From: Novosphingobium indicum
GTDB taxonomy: Bacteria; Pseudomonadota; Alphaproteobacteria; Sphingomonadales; Sphingomonadaceae
Assembly (NCBI RefSeq): GCF_014645195.1
Contig: NZ_BMLK01000020.1
Span: 19,709-83,708, forward strand
Reading direction: 5' to 3'
DNA length: 64,000 nt
Translations under genes and position numbers: made by a program
The notes under the pieces: model-generated
Told to the model about the DNA's origin: nothing
Seen by the model: only the letters and a program-made list of their open reading frames with translations
Databases searched by the model: none
Part shown: in pieces, positions 53,636 through 63,915 of the stretch
How the letters are laid out: each line of letters opens with the position of its first letter
Position numbering within the stretch: the first letter of the stretch is position 1

Positions 53636-55110
53636 CGCAGACCTTCCAGCATCAGCTTGGCCGTTGCCTTGGCGCTGCCGACCACGCCGGGAATGCCCGC
53701 GCCCGGATGGGTGCCGGCACCGACGAGGTAGAAGTTCTTCAGCTTGTCGTCGCGGTTGTGGCCGCGGAACCAGGCGCTCTGCGTCAGCAGCGGTTCCAGG
53801 CTGAAGGCATTGCCCTTGTAGGCGCCGAGATCGGCTTCGAAGTCGGGCGGGGCGTAGTGGAAGCGGGTGACGATGCGGTCGTAGATGTCCGGGATCAGGC
53901 GGCGGCCCACTTCGTCGAGCACACGGCGTTCCAGTTCGGGGCCTACCTCAGCCCAGTCGATCGGCAGCTTGCCCATGTTGGCTACCGGCACCAGTGCATA
54001 GAACGTGCTCTTGCCCGGCGGCGCCATCGAGGGGTCGGTCACGGTCGGGTGGTGCAGGTAGATCGAGAAGTCGCGCGGTAGCACCCCATGCTCGAAGATA
54101 TCGTCGAGCAGGCCTTTGTAGCGCGGGCCGAACAGGATCATGTGGTGCGGGATGCCCGGCCAGGTGCCCTCGAGCCCGAAGTGGACGACGAAGAGGCTGG
54201 GGGAGAACCGCTTGCGCGCGAGCTGGTGCGCCACCTTCTGCCCGCGGTCGGTCTGGCCCAGCAGATCGGCATAAGTGTGCATGATGTCGCCATTGCTGGC
54301 GATCGCATCGAAGCGGCCCTTCCAGCCGCTGGCGGTCTCGACCTCGGTCACGTGATCGCCCAGCGTGTGGATCTGCACGACCTTGTCGCCGAGGCGCACT
54401 TCGCCGCCGAGTCGCTCAAACAGCCGGGTCATGCCCTGCGCCAGCTTGTTGGTGCCGCCCTTGGTCCACCAGACGCCGCCATCCTTTTCCAGCTTGTGGA
54501 TCAGGGCATAGATCGCGCTGGTGGTCATCGGATTGCCGCCGACCAGCAGGGTGTGGAACGAGAAGGCCTCGCGCAGGCGCTCGTCCTTCACGAAGCTGGA
54601 AACCATCGAATAGACCGAGCGCCATGCCTGATAGCGGGCGAGCGCGGGGGCGGCCTTGATCATGCTGGTGAAGTCGAGAAACGCCTCGTGCCCCAGCTTG
54701 ACGTAGCCCTCCTGCCAGACGCCGGCGGAATAGCGCAGGAACTCGTCGTACCCGCCAAGATCGTTGGGGGCGATGCGGGCGATTTCGCGGCGCAGGGCGG
54801 GCTCGTCGTTCGAGTAATCGAAATTCGTCCCGTCGGTCCAGTTGAGCCGGTAGAAGGGCGAGACCGGCATCAGCTCGACGTCCTCGGACATCTCCTGCCC
54901 GGACAGCGCCCACAGTTCGCGCAGGCAATCGGGATCGGTGACGACGGTGGGGCCGGCATCGAACGTGAAGCCCTCGCGCTCCCACACGTAGGCGCGGCCG
55001 CCCACTTTTTCGCGGGCTTCGATCAGGGTTGTGGCGATGCCGGCGCTCTGCAGGCGGATGGCGAGGGAGAGGCCGCCGAAACCGGCGCCGATAACGCAGG
55101 CCTTCTTCAT
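53632..55110 (-). CDS. crtI: Phytoene desaturase
   Basis: CrtI uses FAD to desaturate phytoene to lycopene. The 492-residue protein starts with the FAD-binding GAGFGGLSLAIRLQSAG and ends with the carotenoid-desaturase signature LVGAGTHPGAGIPGVVGSAK. Length is normal. Both ends overlap neighbours by 4 bp (crtY upstream, the DUF1851 gene downstream), showing tight translational coupling. Confidence 0.96.
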   Translation of the reverse strand: MKKACVIGAGFGGLSLAIRLQSAGIATTLIEAREKVGGRAYVWEREGFTFDAGPTVVTDPDCLRELWALSGQEMSEDVELMPVSPFYRLNWTDGTNFDYSNDEPALRREIARIAPNDLGGYDEFLRYSAGVWQEGYVKLGHEAFLDFTSMIKAAPALARYQAWRSVYSMVSSFVKDERLREAFSFHTLLVGGNPMTTSAIYALIHKLEKDGGVWWTKGGTNKLAQGMTRLFERLGGEVRLGDKVVQIHTLGDHVTEVETASGWKGRFDAIASNGDIMHTYADLLGQTDRGQKVAHQLARKRFSPSLFVVHFGLEGTWPGIPHHMILFGPRYKGLLDDIFEHGVLPRDFSIYLHHPTVTDPSMAPPGKSTFYALVPVANMGKLPIDWAEVGPELERRVLDEVGRRLIPDIYDRIVTRFHYAPPDFEADLGAYKGNAFSLEPLLTQSAWFRGHNRDDKLKNFYLVGAGTHPGAGIPGVVGSAKATAKLMLEGLR

Positions 55111-56306
55111 GTCTTTTTGCTCTTTTCTAATCCGAGATCGGCAAGCGGGCGTCCGCCTCCGGCAAGGGCGGCGACTGCGTCGCCAAGCGGCACCGGGGGC
55201 TTGCCGGCGAGGATGCGGGCGCGATCGGCCAGTGTAGAATTTCCGGCGTAAAAACGTTCGATCAGCGGGGCGGACAGGCGATAGAATCGCTCAAGCACAC
55301 GCCAGCGCGCCTCGGGCGCGGCCGCGCCGAACAGCATGCGGCTCAACATCCGGTAGAAGCGCCCCTTGCGCCAGTGATTTGCGGCCCATGCATGACTGGC
55401 CCTTTCTAGGCTCGCGCCCGAGAGGTTGTCGAGACTTGTAACATGCAGCGCAAATCTTACAGCATCGGGAAGCGAGTAGGACGTCAGCGGATGCACCAGC
55501 GCGGCGCGGGCGCCGGCGCGGGCAGGGCCGCCGGCCCCTTCCGCCCAGAACGCATCGAAATCGCCCGCCGCGATAACGGGCAGCACGCCGGTTTCCTCGT
55601 AGACGACGCTTTCCACCTGCCAGCCTTGCTGCCCGGCATAGTCTGCGAGACGGCGGCGCAGCAGCGGCCGGTCGAGATCGGGGGCGTCGGCGTAGTAAGT
55701 GTCCTCTACGAAGACTTCGGTTTCGGAAAAGGGCAGGCAGTAGACGAAGCGATAGCCGTCGAGCTGCTCCACCCGCGCATCCATCACGATGGGCCGCTCC
55801 AGGCCATGCGGAGCGGACAGGCGCAGGCTCTGGCCCATGAACTTCTGCCAGCCGCCGGCCATGTGGGGCAGGCCGGTAATCCCGCGCGCGTCGATCACCC
55901 CTTGCGCCGCGATCGTGCTCCCGCCGGCCAGCGTGACGGAGGTGGGTGTAGCCGCAACAACCTCCGCGCCGCACAGGATATTCTCCGTCGGCAGCACGGC
56001 ACGCACGGCCTGATCGAGCCGTTCGCTTGTGGCGCTGCGATAGGGCGTGGCGAGGCCGCGCGAATGGCCGGGAAAGTGCACGGTATAGCCATCCCAGCGC
56101 GCGGCGATCATCGGCGCGACCAGTGCCATGGCGTCTGCGGGCACGTCGCTGGCGAAGAAGGACCAGACGTGATCGCCGCCGAGCCGCGCTTCGCGCTCGA
56201 CGATCATCACACGCAAGTCCGGGCGCCGGGCGGCCATTGCCAAAGCAATGATCCCGCCGCTGAGGCCACCACCAAGTATTGCGAGATCACAGGTATTCGA
56301 TTGCAT
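55107..56306 (-). CDS. crtY: Lycopene beta-cyclase
   Basis: CrtY cyclises the ends of lycopene to beta-carotene. The 399-residue protein has the N-terminal nucleotide-binding LGGGLSGGIIALAMAARRP and the cyclase motif YRFVYCLPFSETEVFVEDT. The C-terminal HPLTSYSLPDAVR segment also fits. It is the first gene of the crtY-crtI-DUF1851-LOG-crtB operon. No crtE or crtZ is present in the window. A divergent GNAT gene lies upstream. Confidence 0.95.
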   Translation of the reverse strand: MQSNTCDLAILGGGLSGGIIALAMAARRPDLRVMIVEREARLGGDHVWSFFASDVPADAMALVAPMIAARWDGYTVHFPGHSRGLATPYRSATSERLDQAVRAVLPTENILCGAEVVAATPTSVTLAGGSTIAAQGVIDARGITGLPHMAGGWQKFMGQSLRLSAPHGLERPIVMDARVEQLDGYRFVYCLPFSETEVFVEDTYYADAPDLDRPLLRRRLADYAGQQGWQVESVVYEETGVLPVIAAGDFDAFWAEGAGGPARAGARAALVHPLTSYSLPDAVRFALHVTSLDNLSGASLERASHAWAANHWRKGRFYRMLSRMLFGAAAPEARWRVLERFYRLSAPLIERFYAGNSTLADRARILAGKPPVPLGDAVAALAGGGRPLADLGLEKSKKT

Positions 56307-56374
56307 TACAATTCCGTTTAGGGACGCCTTTCGATTGCTGCAACTTGGCTTCTTCAGTGCTTTGCGGCATTGTC

Positions 56375-56932
56375 ATGGGAATGACAGAAGATCTGACCGT
56401 GTGCGATGCATCGCAGGACGATGCCGCGGCTATTGCGGAAATCTATGAACACTACGTGCTCGAGAGTACCGCGACATTCGAAACCGAGCCGCCCGACGAG
56501 GCGGAAACCGCACGGCGGATCGCGGATATCAACGATGCCGGCTATCCCTTCCTGGTGACGCGCGACGGCACTGGCCGGGTTGTCGCCTTCGGCTTCGCGC
56601 ATCGCTACGGCCCGCGCAATGGCTACCGCTACAGCGTGGAGACGACAATCTTCGTGCGGCCCGATTCCGTCGGGCGCGGTATCGGCGGCTGCCTGCTGAC
56701 CGAACTGGTCGATGCCTGCGAACGGTTGGGATACCGGCAGGCTTTCGCGGTCATTGCTGCGTCGGAACCGGCCTCGGTCGTGTTGCACGCGCGCGCCGGA
56801 TACCGCCCGGTGGGCACGCTCAGTGGTGCCGGCTGGAAGCACGATCATTGGATCGATGTCTTCCTCATGCAGCGTCAGCTGGGAGAGGGGAATGAAACCC
56901 TCCCCGGCGAAGTGCCAGCCGGACAACTGTAG
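56375..56932 (+). CDS. GNAT acetyltransferase, phosphinothricin-type
   Basis: This 185-residue protein resembles Pat/Bar-type N-acetyltransferases. It has IAEIYEHYVLESTATFE near the start and the acetyl-CoA loop VRPDSVGRGIGGCLLTEL. The later AGYRPVGTLSGAGWKHDHW segment is characteristic of this subgroup. Substrates may be small amines or methionine derivatives. The ATG at 56375 was chosen; one six bases later is also possible. Confidence 0.87.
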   Translation: MGMTEDLTVCDASQDDAAAIAEIYEHYVLESTATFETEPPDEAETARRIADINDAGYPFLVTRDGTGRVVAFGFAHRYGPRNGYRYSVETTIFVRPDSVGRGIGGCLLTELVDACERLGYRQAFAVIAASEPASVVLHARAGYRPVGTLSGAGWKHDHWIDVFLMQRQLGEGNETLPGEVPAGQL

Positions 56933-57017
56933 CGATATTATCCGTGTGCTTGGTGAACACGCCTGCAACCTCCAGGCGAGCCCGGGCGTTGCGCGAGGCA
57001 GGCAAAAAGGAAAATTC

Positions 57018-57869
57018 ATGCTCAAGTCCCGTTTCCAGCTTCCATTGGTCGTATCGGCTGCAGCCCTGTTCGGAGCGTTTCCGGCCGCGGCGCAGGACGA
57101 TCCGGCAGAAGGCATGCCCGGTGGTGACCGCATCACCGTGGGGGTGGGAGCTATCTACGGTGCCAGCTACGACGGGTCCGACGACTATGTCCTGTCCCCG
57201 TTCCCGATCGTTCAGGGGCAGGTGAAAGGCGTTGCCATCACGCCGCGCCGCGGCGGCGTGGCGCTCGATTTCATCCCCGACGACAGGGATGCCAAGATCG
57301 GGTTTTCGCTCGGCCCTGTGGCCAGCGTGTCCTTCAACCGCAATCGGCAGATCAAGGACGATGTGGTCAAGGCTGCCGGGAAGCTCGACACTGCGATCGA
57401 ACTGGGCGTCAACGGCGGCGTAACCGCCTACAAGCTGCTCAACGACTACGATTCGCTGACGGTCTCGGCGGATGTGAAGTGGGATATCAACGGCGCCTAC
57501 AAGGGCATGACCTGGGCACCTTCGGTTTCCTATGTCACCCCGCTGAGCAAGGCGGTTCTCGTCACCCTGTCGGCAAGCGCCCGGCATGTCGACGACAAAT
57601 ATGCGCGCTACTACTATTCGGTTACCCCGGCACAGAGCGCGGCCAGCGGTTTGCCGCAGTATCAGGCCGAAAGCGGCTGGGACAAGGTGAGCGCGGGCAT
57701 GCTGGTTGGCTGGGATCTGTCCGGCGATCTGCGTGACGGCGGGCTCGCGCTCTTCGCTATCGGCAACTACTCGCGCATGCTCGGCGAGGGCAAGGACACG
57801 CCCTATACATCGCTCCGCGGCAGCGCCGATCAGTGGACGCTCGGCGTGGGCGCCGCCTACACCTTCTGA
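57018..57869 (+). CDS. MipA/OmpV-family outer-membrane protein
   Basis: This 283-residue protein has a signal peptide (1-25, cleaved near PAAAQ-DD). Alternating beta-strands follow and a terminal aromatic residue ends the chain (AAYTF), as in outer-membrane barrels. ITVGVGAIYGASYDGSDDY matches the MipA/OmpV start. AAGGAAAA precedes the ATG. It could act as a scaffold or small-molecule porin. The last 13 bp overlap the glycosylase-like gene on the other strand. Confidence 0.88.
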   Translation: MLKSRFQLPLVVSAAALFGAFPAAAQDDPAEGMPGGDRITVGVGAIYGASYDGSDDYVLSPFPIVQGQVKGVAITPRRGGVALDFIPDDRDAKIGFSLGPVASVSFNRNRQIKDDVVKAAGKLDTAIELGVNGGVTAYKLLNDYDSLTVSADVKWDINGAYKGMTWAPSVSYVTPLSKAVLVTLSASARHVDDKYARYYYSVTPAQSAASGLPQYQAESGWDKVSAGMLVGWDLSGDLRDGGLALFAIGNYSRMLGEGKDTPYTSLRGSADQWTLGVGAAYTF

Positions 57870-58456
57870 ATTGCCGCCTGCACGCGCTCGCGCAGCGCGG
57901 GCAGGACTTCGGCTTCGAACCAGGGGTGTTTCTGCATCCATAGCCGGCTCCGCCAGGCCGGGTGGGGCAGGGGGAACAGACCCTCGGGCGCCTCTCGCCA
58001 GTGGCGTACCGTTTCTGTGAGGTTGCGTGCGAAGCCGCGCGGCAGGTAGCGCTTCTGCGCATACTGGCCGACCAGCAGCGTTAGCTCGATCCGGGGCATC
58101 TGCGCCAGCAAGCGTTCATGCCAGAGCGGCGCGCATTCGCGGCGGGGCGGCAGGTCGCCGCCGTTGCCCTTGCCCGGATAGCAGAAGCCCGAGGGCATCT
58201 GCGCGATTTTCGCGGCGTCGTAGAAGGTCTCGCGGTCGATCCCCAGCCAGTCGCGCAGCCGGTCGCCGCTATCGTCGTCCCAGCCGATGCCGCTCGCGTG
58301 CACCTTGCTGCCCGGCGCCTGCCCGATGATGAGCACCGACGCCTCGCGCGATGCGGCGACGAAGGGGCGGGGTTCGTGGCCCAGATCCTCAAAGTCCTGC
58401 GCGCAGACGCGGCAGGCGCGGATTTCGCCGAGCAGGGTGTCGAGAGTGGCGGGCAT
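57857..58456 (-). CDS. Uracil-DNA glycosylase-family protein
   Basis: This 199-residue protein has the superfamily's motif 1 as IGQAPGSKVH and motif 2 as PLPHPAWR. Four cysteines (C15 and C18 as CRVC, then one in GFCYPG and one in RRECAPLW) could bind an iron-sulfur cluster, as in family 4 and 5 enzymes. It should remove uracil or damaged bases, but exact specificity is uncertain. Confidence 0.85.
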   Translation of the reverse strand: MPATLDTLLGEIRACRVCAQDFEDLGHEPRPFVAASREASVLIIGQAPGSKVHASGIGWDDDSGDRLRDWLGIDRETFYDAAKIAQMPSGFCYPGKGNGGDLPPRRECAPLWHERLLAQMPRIELTLLVGQYAQKRYLPRGFARNLTETVRHWREAPEGLFPLPHPAWRSRLWMQKHPWFEAEVLPALRERVQAAIQKV

Positions 58457-58506
58457 GGGTTGGAGATGGCGGTGCCGATCCGCCGGGGCAAGACTGCTAT
58501 TAAAGC

Positions 58507-58540
58507 AAAGCAGGGCGCGCGCAATCGCGCCCCCTGCTTT
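58507..58540 (-). terminator. Terminator of the YadA-like gene
   Basis: AAAGCAGGG (58507-58515) pairs with CCCTGCTTT (58532-58540), with further GC pairing in the loop arms. On the minus strand a GCTTTAAT stretch follows. It begins about 17 bases after the autotransporter stop. Confidence 0.75.
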
Positions 58541-58556
58541 CGAAGGCTTGCGAGGA

Positions 58557-60035
58557 TTACCAGCCTACGGTGAAGCCCACCCGGCCAGCGGTTTTGCCGC
58601 CTTTGTTGAAGCTGGTCGCGACACCCGCGTTCACGGCCACATTGTCGGACAGCATGGCGCCCATTTGGAACGCGCCGGCCTGCGCGCCATCGTAAGTGGA
58701 GACGTTGGCGGTCAGGTTGAACTTCGTGTTCGGGAGAAAGCTGTTGCCGCTCATCGCCACAGCAATTGCCGTGGATGCGGCGACTTTGCGGTCGAGCTTG
58801 TCCACCCGGGTTTCGAGAGTATCGACGCGCCCGGTCAACGTATCGAGCTGGGCACCCAGAGCATTGATCTGGGTGCCGAGGGCCAAGTCCGCGGCGGCAC
58901 GAGCATTGGCTTCGCTCTGCAGGTCTGCGGCCACCTGCGCACGAGCGGCTTCCTCTGCGGCGATGCGCTGATTAAGCAGAGTATCGGCTTGAGCGCGGGT
59001 TGCGGCCTCATTGGCGAGGCCGTTGGCGAGGCCCACATCGGCTGCAATGCGCGCCTGAGCCTCGGAGTCCAGCTGTGCCTTGTTGACAGCATCGGTCGCG
59101 TTGGTGCCTGCAGCAAGACCGGTTACCTTGGAGCCGTTCATCTCGATGCCGTCGGTCACCATGATGGCAGGCGTGATCAGGCCGTTTTCATCAAGCTGAG
59201 TGGTGATCTGCGTAGTCAGCGCGTATTCGAGGCCGAACGGAGAATAGAGCGCGTAGTTAGTCCCTCCGGCCCAGGCCGGATAGTCGGTCAGTTGCGGGGT
59301 GGTCAGCAGCGTGGCTGTTCCCCCGATTTTCCCAAACTGGATCGCGCCGGAACCGCTGGTGCCGTGAAAGCGTCCCGTAAGCGCAACCGAATTGCCGTTG
59401 ATGATGCTCTCGGGATTTTCGGTTTCGTAGGCAAATTCGTATTCGCCGCCGTCATCGGTTTCCAGCCCACCTGAAAAACCTGCATTGATACTGTTGACAG
59501 CGAAGTTCACGTTCGACGTGGAAAAGAGATAGGCCGGTTCGCTAACCGGTGCGGGGGCCGGCGACCCCACCGGTACGAACTGCGAAAATATGCCGTCGTA
59601 ACTCCCGGTTACATCAATTTCCTGCGTCAGATTCGTAAAGCTTTGATAGAATTCGGTGATGTCGAGCCAGAAGGGCTGCTCTGCCGGAAAGGCCACTACT
59701 ACCGGACGTCCGTCAAGCTGCAGTCTGCCGTCGAAATCGACATGATAAGAGGTGGCGATTCGATCGACACTGGCGTTGAAGTTTGTCCGCGACGAGTCCA
59801 GCACGCTGACAGTACGCGAACCGTCAAAGGCGCATGGAGCTGTGGGGTCCGTGAACATCCACGGCGAATACACGCAATTGGTATCGTTCACCGGAGTGAC
59901 GATTTGAATAGTGCTGCCGTTCGCAAGCGGCTCGTCGATGACGATCTGAGCCGCGGCTGGCTGGGCGCACAGAGCGATTGCGGAAAAAGAGCAAGCGATG
60001 GCGATGCGCGAAACGCGCGAAGTCAAGTTGTTCAT
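58557..60035 (-). CDS. YadA-type trimeric autotransporter with short stalk
   Basis: This 492-residue surface protein has a signal peptide (about 1-30). Its passenger of about 260 residues has no family I recognise. A YadA-type neck motif follows (SKVTGLAAGTNATDAVNKAQ, about 312-331), then a coiled-coil stalk (about 335-420). The last 70 residues are the membrane-anchor domain, ending in VGFTVGW. It should form a homotrimer displayed on the outer membrane. The ATG at 60035 has AGGGTG upstream. It has its own terminator. Confidence 0.87.
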   Translation of the reverse strand: MNNLTSRVSRIAIACSFSAIALCAQPAAAQIVIDEPLANGSTIQIVTPVNDTNCVYSPWMFTDPTAPCAFDGSRTVSVLDSSRTNFNASVDRIATSYHVDFDGRLQLDGRPVVVAFPAEQPFWLDITEFYQSFTNLTQEIDVTGSYDGIFSQFVPVGSPAPAPVSEPAYLFSTSNVNFAVNSINAGFSGGLETDDGGEYEFAYETENPESIINGNSVALTGRFHGTSGSGAIQFGKIGGTATLLTTPQLTDYPAWAGGTNYALYSPFGLEYALTTQITTQLDENGLITPAIMVTDGIEMNGSKVTGLAAGTNATDAVNKAQLDSEAQARIAADVGLANGLANEAATRAQADTLLNQRIAAEEAARAQVAADLQSEANARAAADLALGTQINALGAQLDTLTGRVDTLETRVDKLDRKVAASTAIAVAMSGNSFLPNTKFNLTANVSTYDGAQAGAFQMGAMLSDNVAVNAGVATSFNKGGKTAGRVGFTVGW

Positions 60036-60346
60036 TGATGGCACCCTAAGAAAACCTGCGAATCGCAGGTCGAACGATCGCTATAGGACTTTAGTGATTT
60101 GGCAATATGGCCGGTTTTGGTGGCCAATTTTTCTTGGTTGATAAGTAAAGAGTGTGGTTTTTTGGTGGCATTTCCGATCATGGTCTTACGATCGGAAACT
60201 TGCCATGTCTGGAAAGCGATCACCTTCCTTTGGCGCAGGAGCCAAGGTCGCACTCTTTCGCGGTGTCGAATTTGATCGGGCGCATGGAGTTGGACAACCA
60301 AATTGCCATGTTACAATCTGGTTGAAGTTTTGGGAGGTAAATCAAT
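60036..60346. other. Intergenic region with a short inverted repeat
   Basis: No gene was found. TTTCCGATC (60171-60179) and GATCGGAAA (60190-60198) form a 9-bp perfect stem around a 10-base loop. The region holds the divergent promoters of the autotransporter and the membrane protein at 60347. Confidence 0.6.
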
Positions 60347-60745
60347 ATGCCCGACCTGTCGCTGGCACCGGCGTGGACCGCGCTTTTTCTGGGGCTCTTT
60401 GCGTTCTTCGCGGGGATCGGGGAGCTGCGCAAGCCGGGGCACTGGCATACGCTGATACAGGAAATCGTTGCGTCGCCGGCCTTGCAGTTGGCCACCGGCC
60501 TGCTGGAGCTGTTTCTGGGCGCGGTGATCTACATTGCCAATCCCTGGGCCTCGCCCGACTGGCTTTCCAGCGTATTGAGCGTCGTGGGCGGGTTGATGTG
60601 CATCGAGGCGCTGATGGTGATCGCCTTTTCGGACGTCTACATGGCCTTCTGGGTGCGCCGCTTCGGCCCGCTGTCCAAGCTGTGGAGCTGGGCCTCGGTG
60701 GTGATCGGGCTGGCTCTGATCGCAGTGGCCATGCTGCACTTCTGA
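60347..60745 (+). CDS. Four-helix membrane protein of unknown function
   Basis: This 132-residue protein has four hydrophobic segments (about 8-26, 43-64, 73-95, 110-131). GGGAGG precedes the ATG at a good distance. No catalytic or binding motif is recognised. It lies between the autotransporter and the PhnA-like gene and converges with the latter. Confidence 0.75.
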   Translation: MPDLSLAPAWTALFLGLFAFFAGIGELRKPGHWHTLIQEIVASPALQLATGLLELFLGAVIYIANPWASPDWLSSVLSVVGGLMCIEALMVIAFSDVYMAFWVRRFGPLSKLWSWASVVIGLALIAVAMLHF

Positions 60746-60801
60746 TTTTACCCTCGATTGCGGTCGGCGGGCGTAATCCGGAACGTTCCGGATCGTGTTG
60801 A

Positions 60802-61110
60802 TCAGCGCTTGCGCACGAACTCCGCGCGCAGGACCAGGCCCTTGATGCCGGGGTACTTGCAGTCGATTTCCTGCTCGTCGCCGGTCAGCCGGATCGAGGG
60901 GATGACGGTGCCGCGCTTGAGCGTCTGGCCCGCGCCCTTGACGGTAAGGTCCTTGATCAGCGTGACGGAATTGCCGTCGGCGAGGACATTGCCCACCGAA
61001 TCGCGCACTTCCACGGTGTTCGCGGCAGCCTGCTTGGCGGCCAGCTGCGAAGCGGGCATCCATTCGCCGCTTTCCTCGTCGTACACGTAGTCCTCGTCGT
61101 CAGCCATCAT
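60802..61110 (-). CDS. PhnA/YjdM-like protein without zinc ribbon
   Basis: This 102-residue protein matches the C-terminal domain of YjdM (formerly PhnA): VRDSVGNVLADGNSVTLIKDL, seen here in parts, and EIDCKYPGIKGLVLRAEFVRK. The N-terminal CxxC zinc ribbon of the E. coli protein is absent and replaced by an acidic stretch (ADDEDYVYDEESGEW). Function is unknown. AGGAGA precedes a double ATG (61110 and 61107). Confidence 0.82.
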   Translation of the reverse strand: MMADDEDYVYDEESGEWMPASQLAAKQAAANTVEVRDSVGNVLADGNSVTLIKDLTVKGAGQTLKRGTVIPSIRLTGDEQEIDCKYPGIKGLVLRAEFVRKR

Positions 61111-61211
61111 GCGCTCTCCTGTTCGCGGGCGCTTTGGCAGGGCGGAGCCCGTTTGACCAGCTTTGGTGCATATTTTGCATCTGCGATCTGCATTCCGGGT
61201 GGGCTGAGTCC

Positions 61212-61826
61212 TTAGTCCTCCGGCAGCCGCCGCACCGCCATCAGCGAACTCGAATAGGGCTGCACCAGCGCCTGCGCCCGGTCCCAACCGCCATGGAGCC
61301 ACACGTCGCGCGCGGCCGCATCGGGCGGCAGGATCACCGGCATCGTCTCGCGCCCCTCGGCCCGCAGCGCGGCATTGGCCTCGCAGGCGAGCAGGGCGAA
61401 GCCGGGAACTTCGCTGTCCTTCCACACCGCCGCCATCGCGAAGACCGGCTGGTCGGCGCAGGCGAACCAGCACTGGCGGCGCTTGCCCCATTCCATGAAG
61501 GCGGTCGCCGGGATCAGGCAGCGGAACTCGCTGTTGCGCAAGGTGCCGATCCAGAAGGGGCTCGCAAGGTTGCGCACGGTCAGTACCGGCCGCGCATCGG
61601 GCACCGAGGGCGGCGGCGGCACGCCCCACAGCCGCGGGATCATCCGCGTTTCCAGCGTGCGCCCAGCCGGTCGCGGCCCGGCGATGAACTCGCGCCCGGC
61701 GGTGATCACCGGGGCGAACTGGCCCGGTGCCACGTGTCCGCCGGCCCAGGGATCGTCCCCCACGTGCGCGCCGAAGGCACGGCCCACCGCAGCAGCGGCA
61801 GCATCCAGGCGATAGAGCATCGGCAT
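61212..61826 (-). CDS. SRAP-domain protein lacking the catalytic cysteine
   Basis: This 204-residue protein fits the SOS-response-associated peptidase family (YedK/HMCES), which caps abasic DNA through Cys2. Family features kept are VAPGQFAPVI, the PRLWGVPP region and RCLIPATAFMEW with its glutamate. The usual N-terminal MCGR is missing: the protein starts MPMLYRLD and a TAG stop lies just upstream in frame. The later catalytic histidine before the MPVIL motif appears as arginine. It may bind DNA without cross-linking, or be a decaying paralogue. Confidence 0.78.
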   Translation of the reverse strand: MPMLYRLDAAAAAVGRAFGAHVGDDPWAGGHVAPGQFAPVITAGREFIAGPRPAGRTLETRMIPRLWGVPPPPSVPDARPVLTVRNLASPFWIGTLRNSEFRCLIPATAFMEWGKRRQCWFACADQPVFAMAAVWKDSEVPGFALLACEANAALRAEGRETMPVILPPDAAARDVWLHGGWDRAQALVQPYSSSLMAVRRLPED

Positions 61827-61879
61827 CGCTTCCGGCCCCTAGACGCCATGCCCGCAGACGTCTATCAATGCGTCTTCCC

Positions 61880-61979
61880 CGGGGAGCCAGCAGGTCGGTA
61901 ATCGGCCATCGGCTGAGAGTTGTGGGTATGCTCCACAAGACCCGTCGAACCTGAACCCGTTAGCACGGGCGGAGGGAGT
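61880..61979 (+). promoter_or_regulatory. TPP riboswitch (THI element) of thiC
   Basis: The conserved elements occur in order: GGGGAGC at 61881, GGCTGAGAG near 61911, GACCCGTCGAACCTGAACC in the middle and GCGGAGGGAGTG at the end. These form the pyrimidine-sensing and pyrophosphate-sensing arms. It lies 55 bp upstream of the thiC start. Thiamine pyrophosphate binding should reduce thiC expression. Confidence 0.95.
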
Positions 61980-62034
61980 GGATTGCCGTCACCGGTATAT
62001 CCGCGCACGATCCGCCCACTGGAGAGAAGCGCAT

Positions 62035-63915
<1,881 letters not shown>

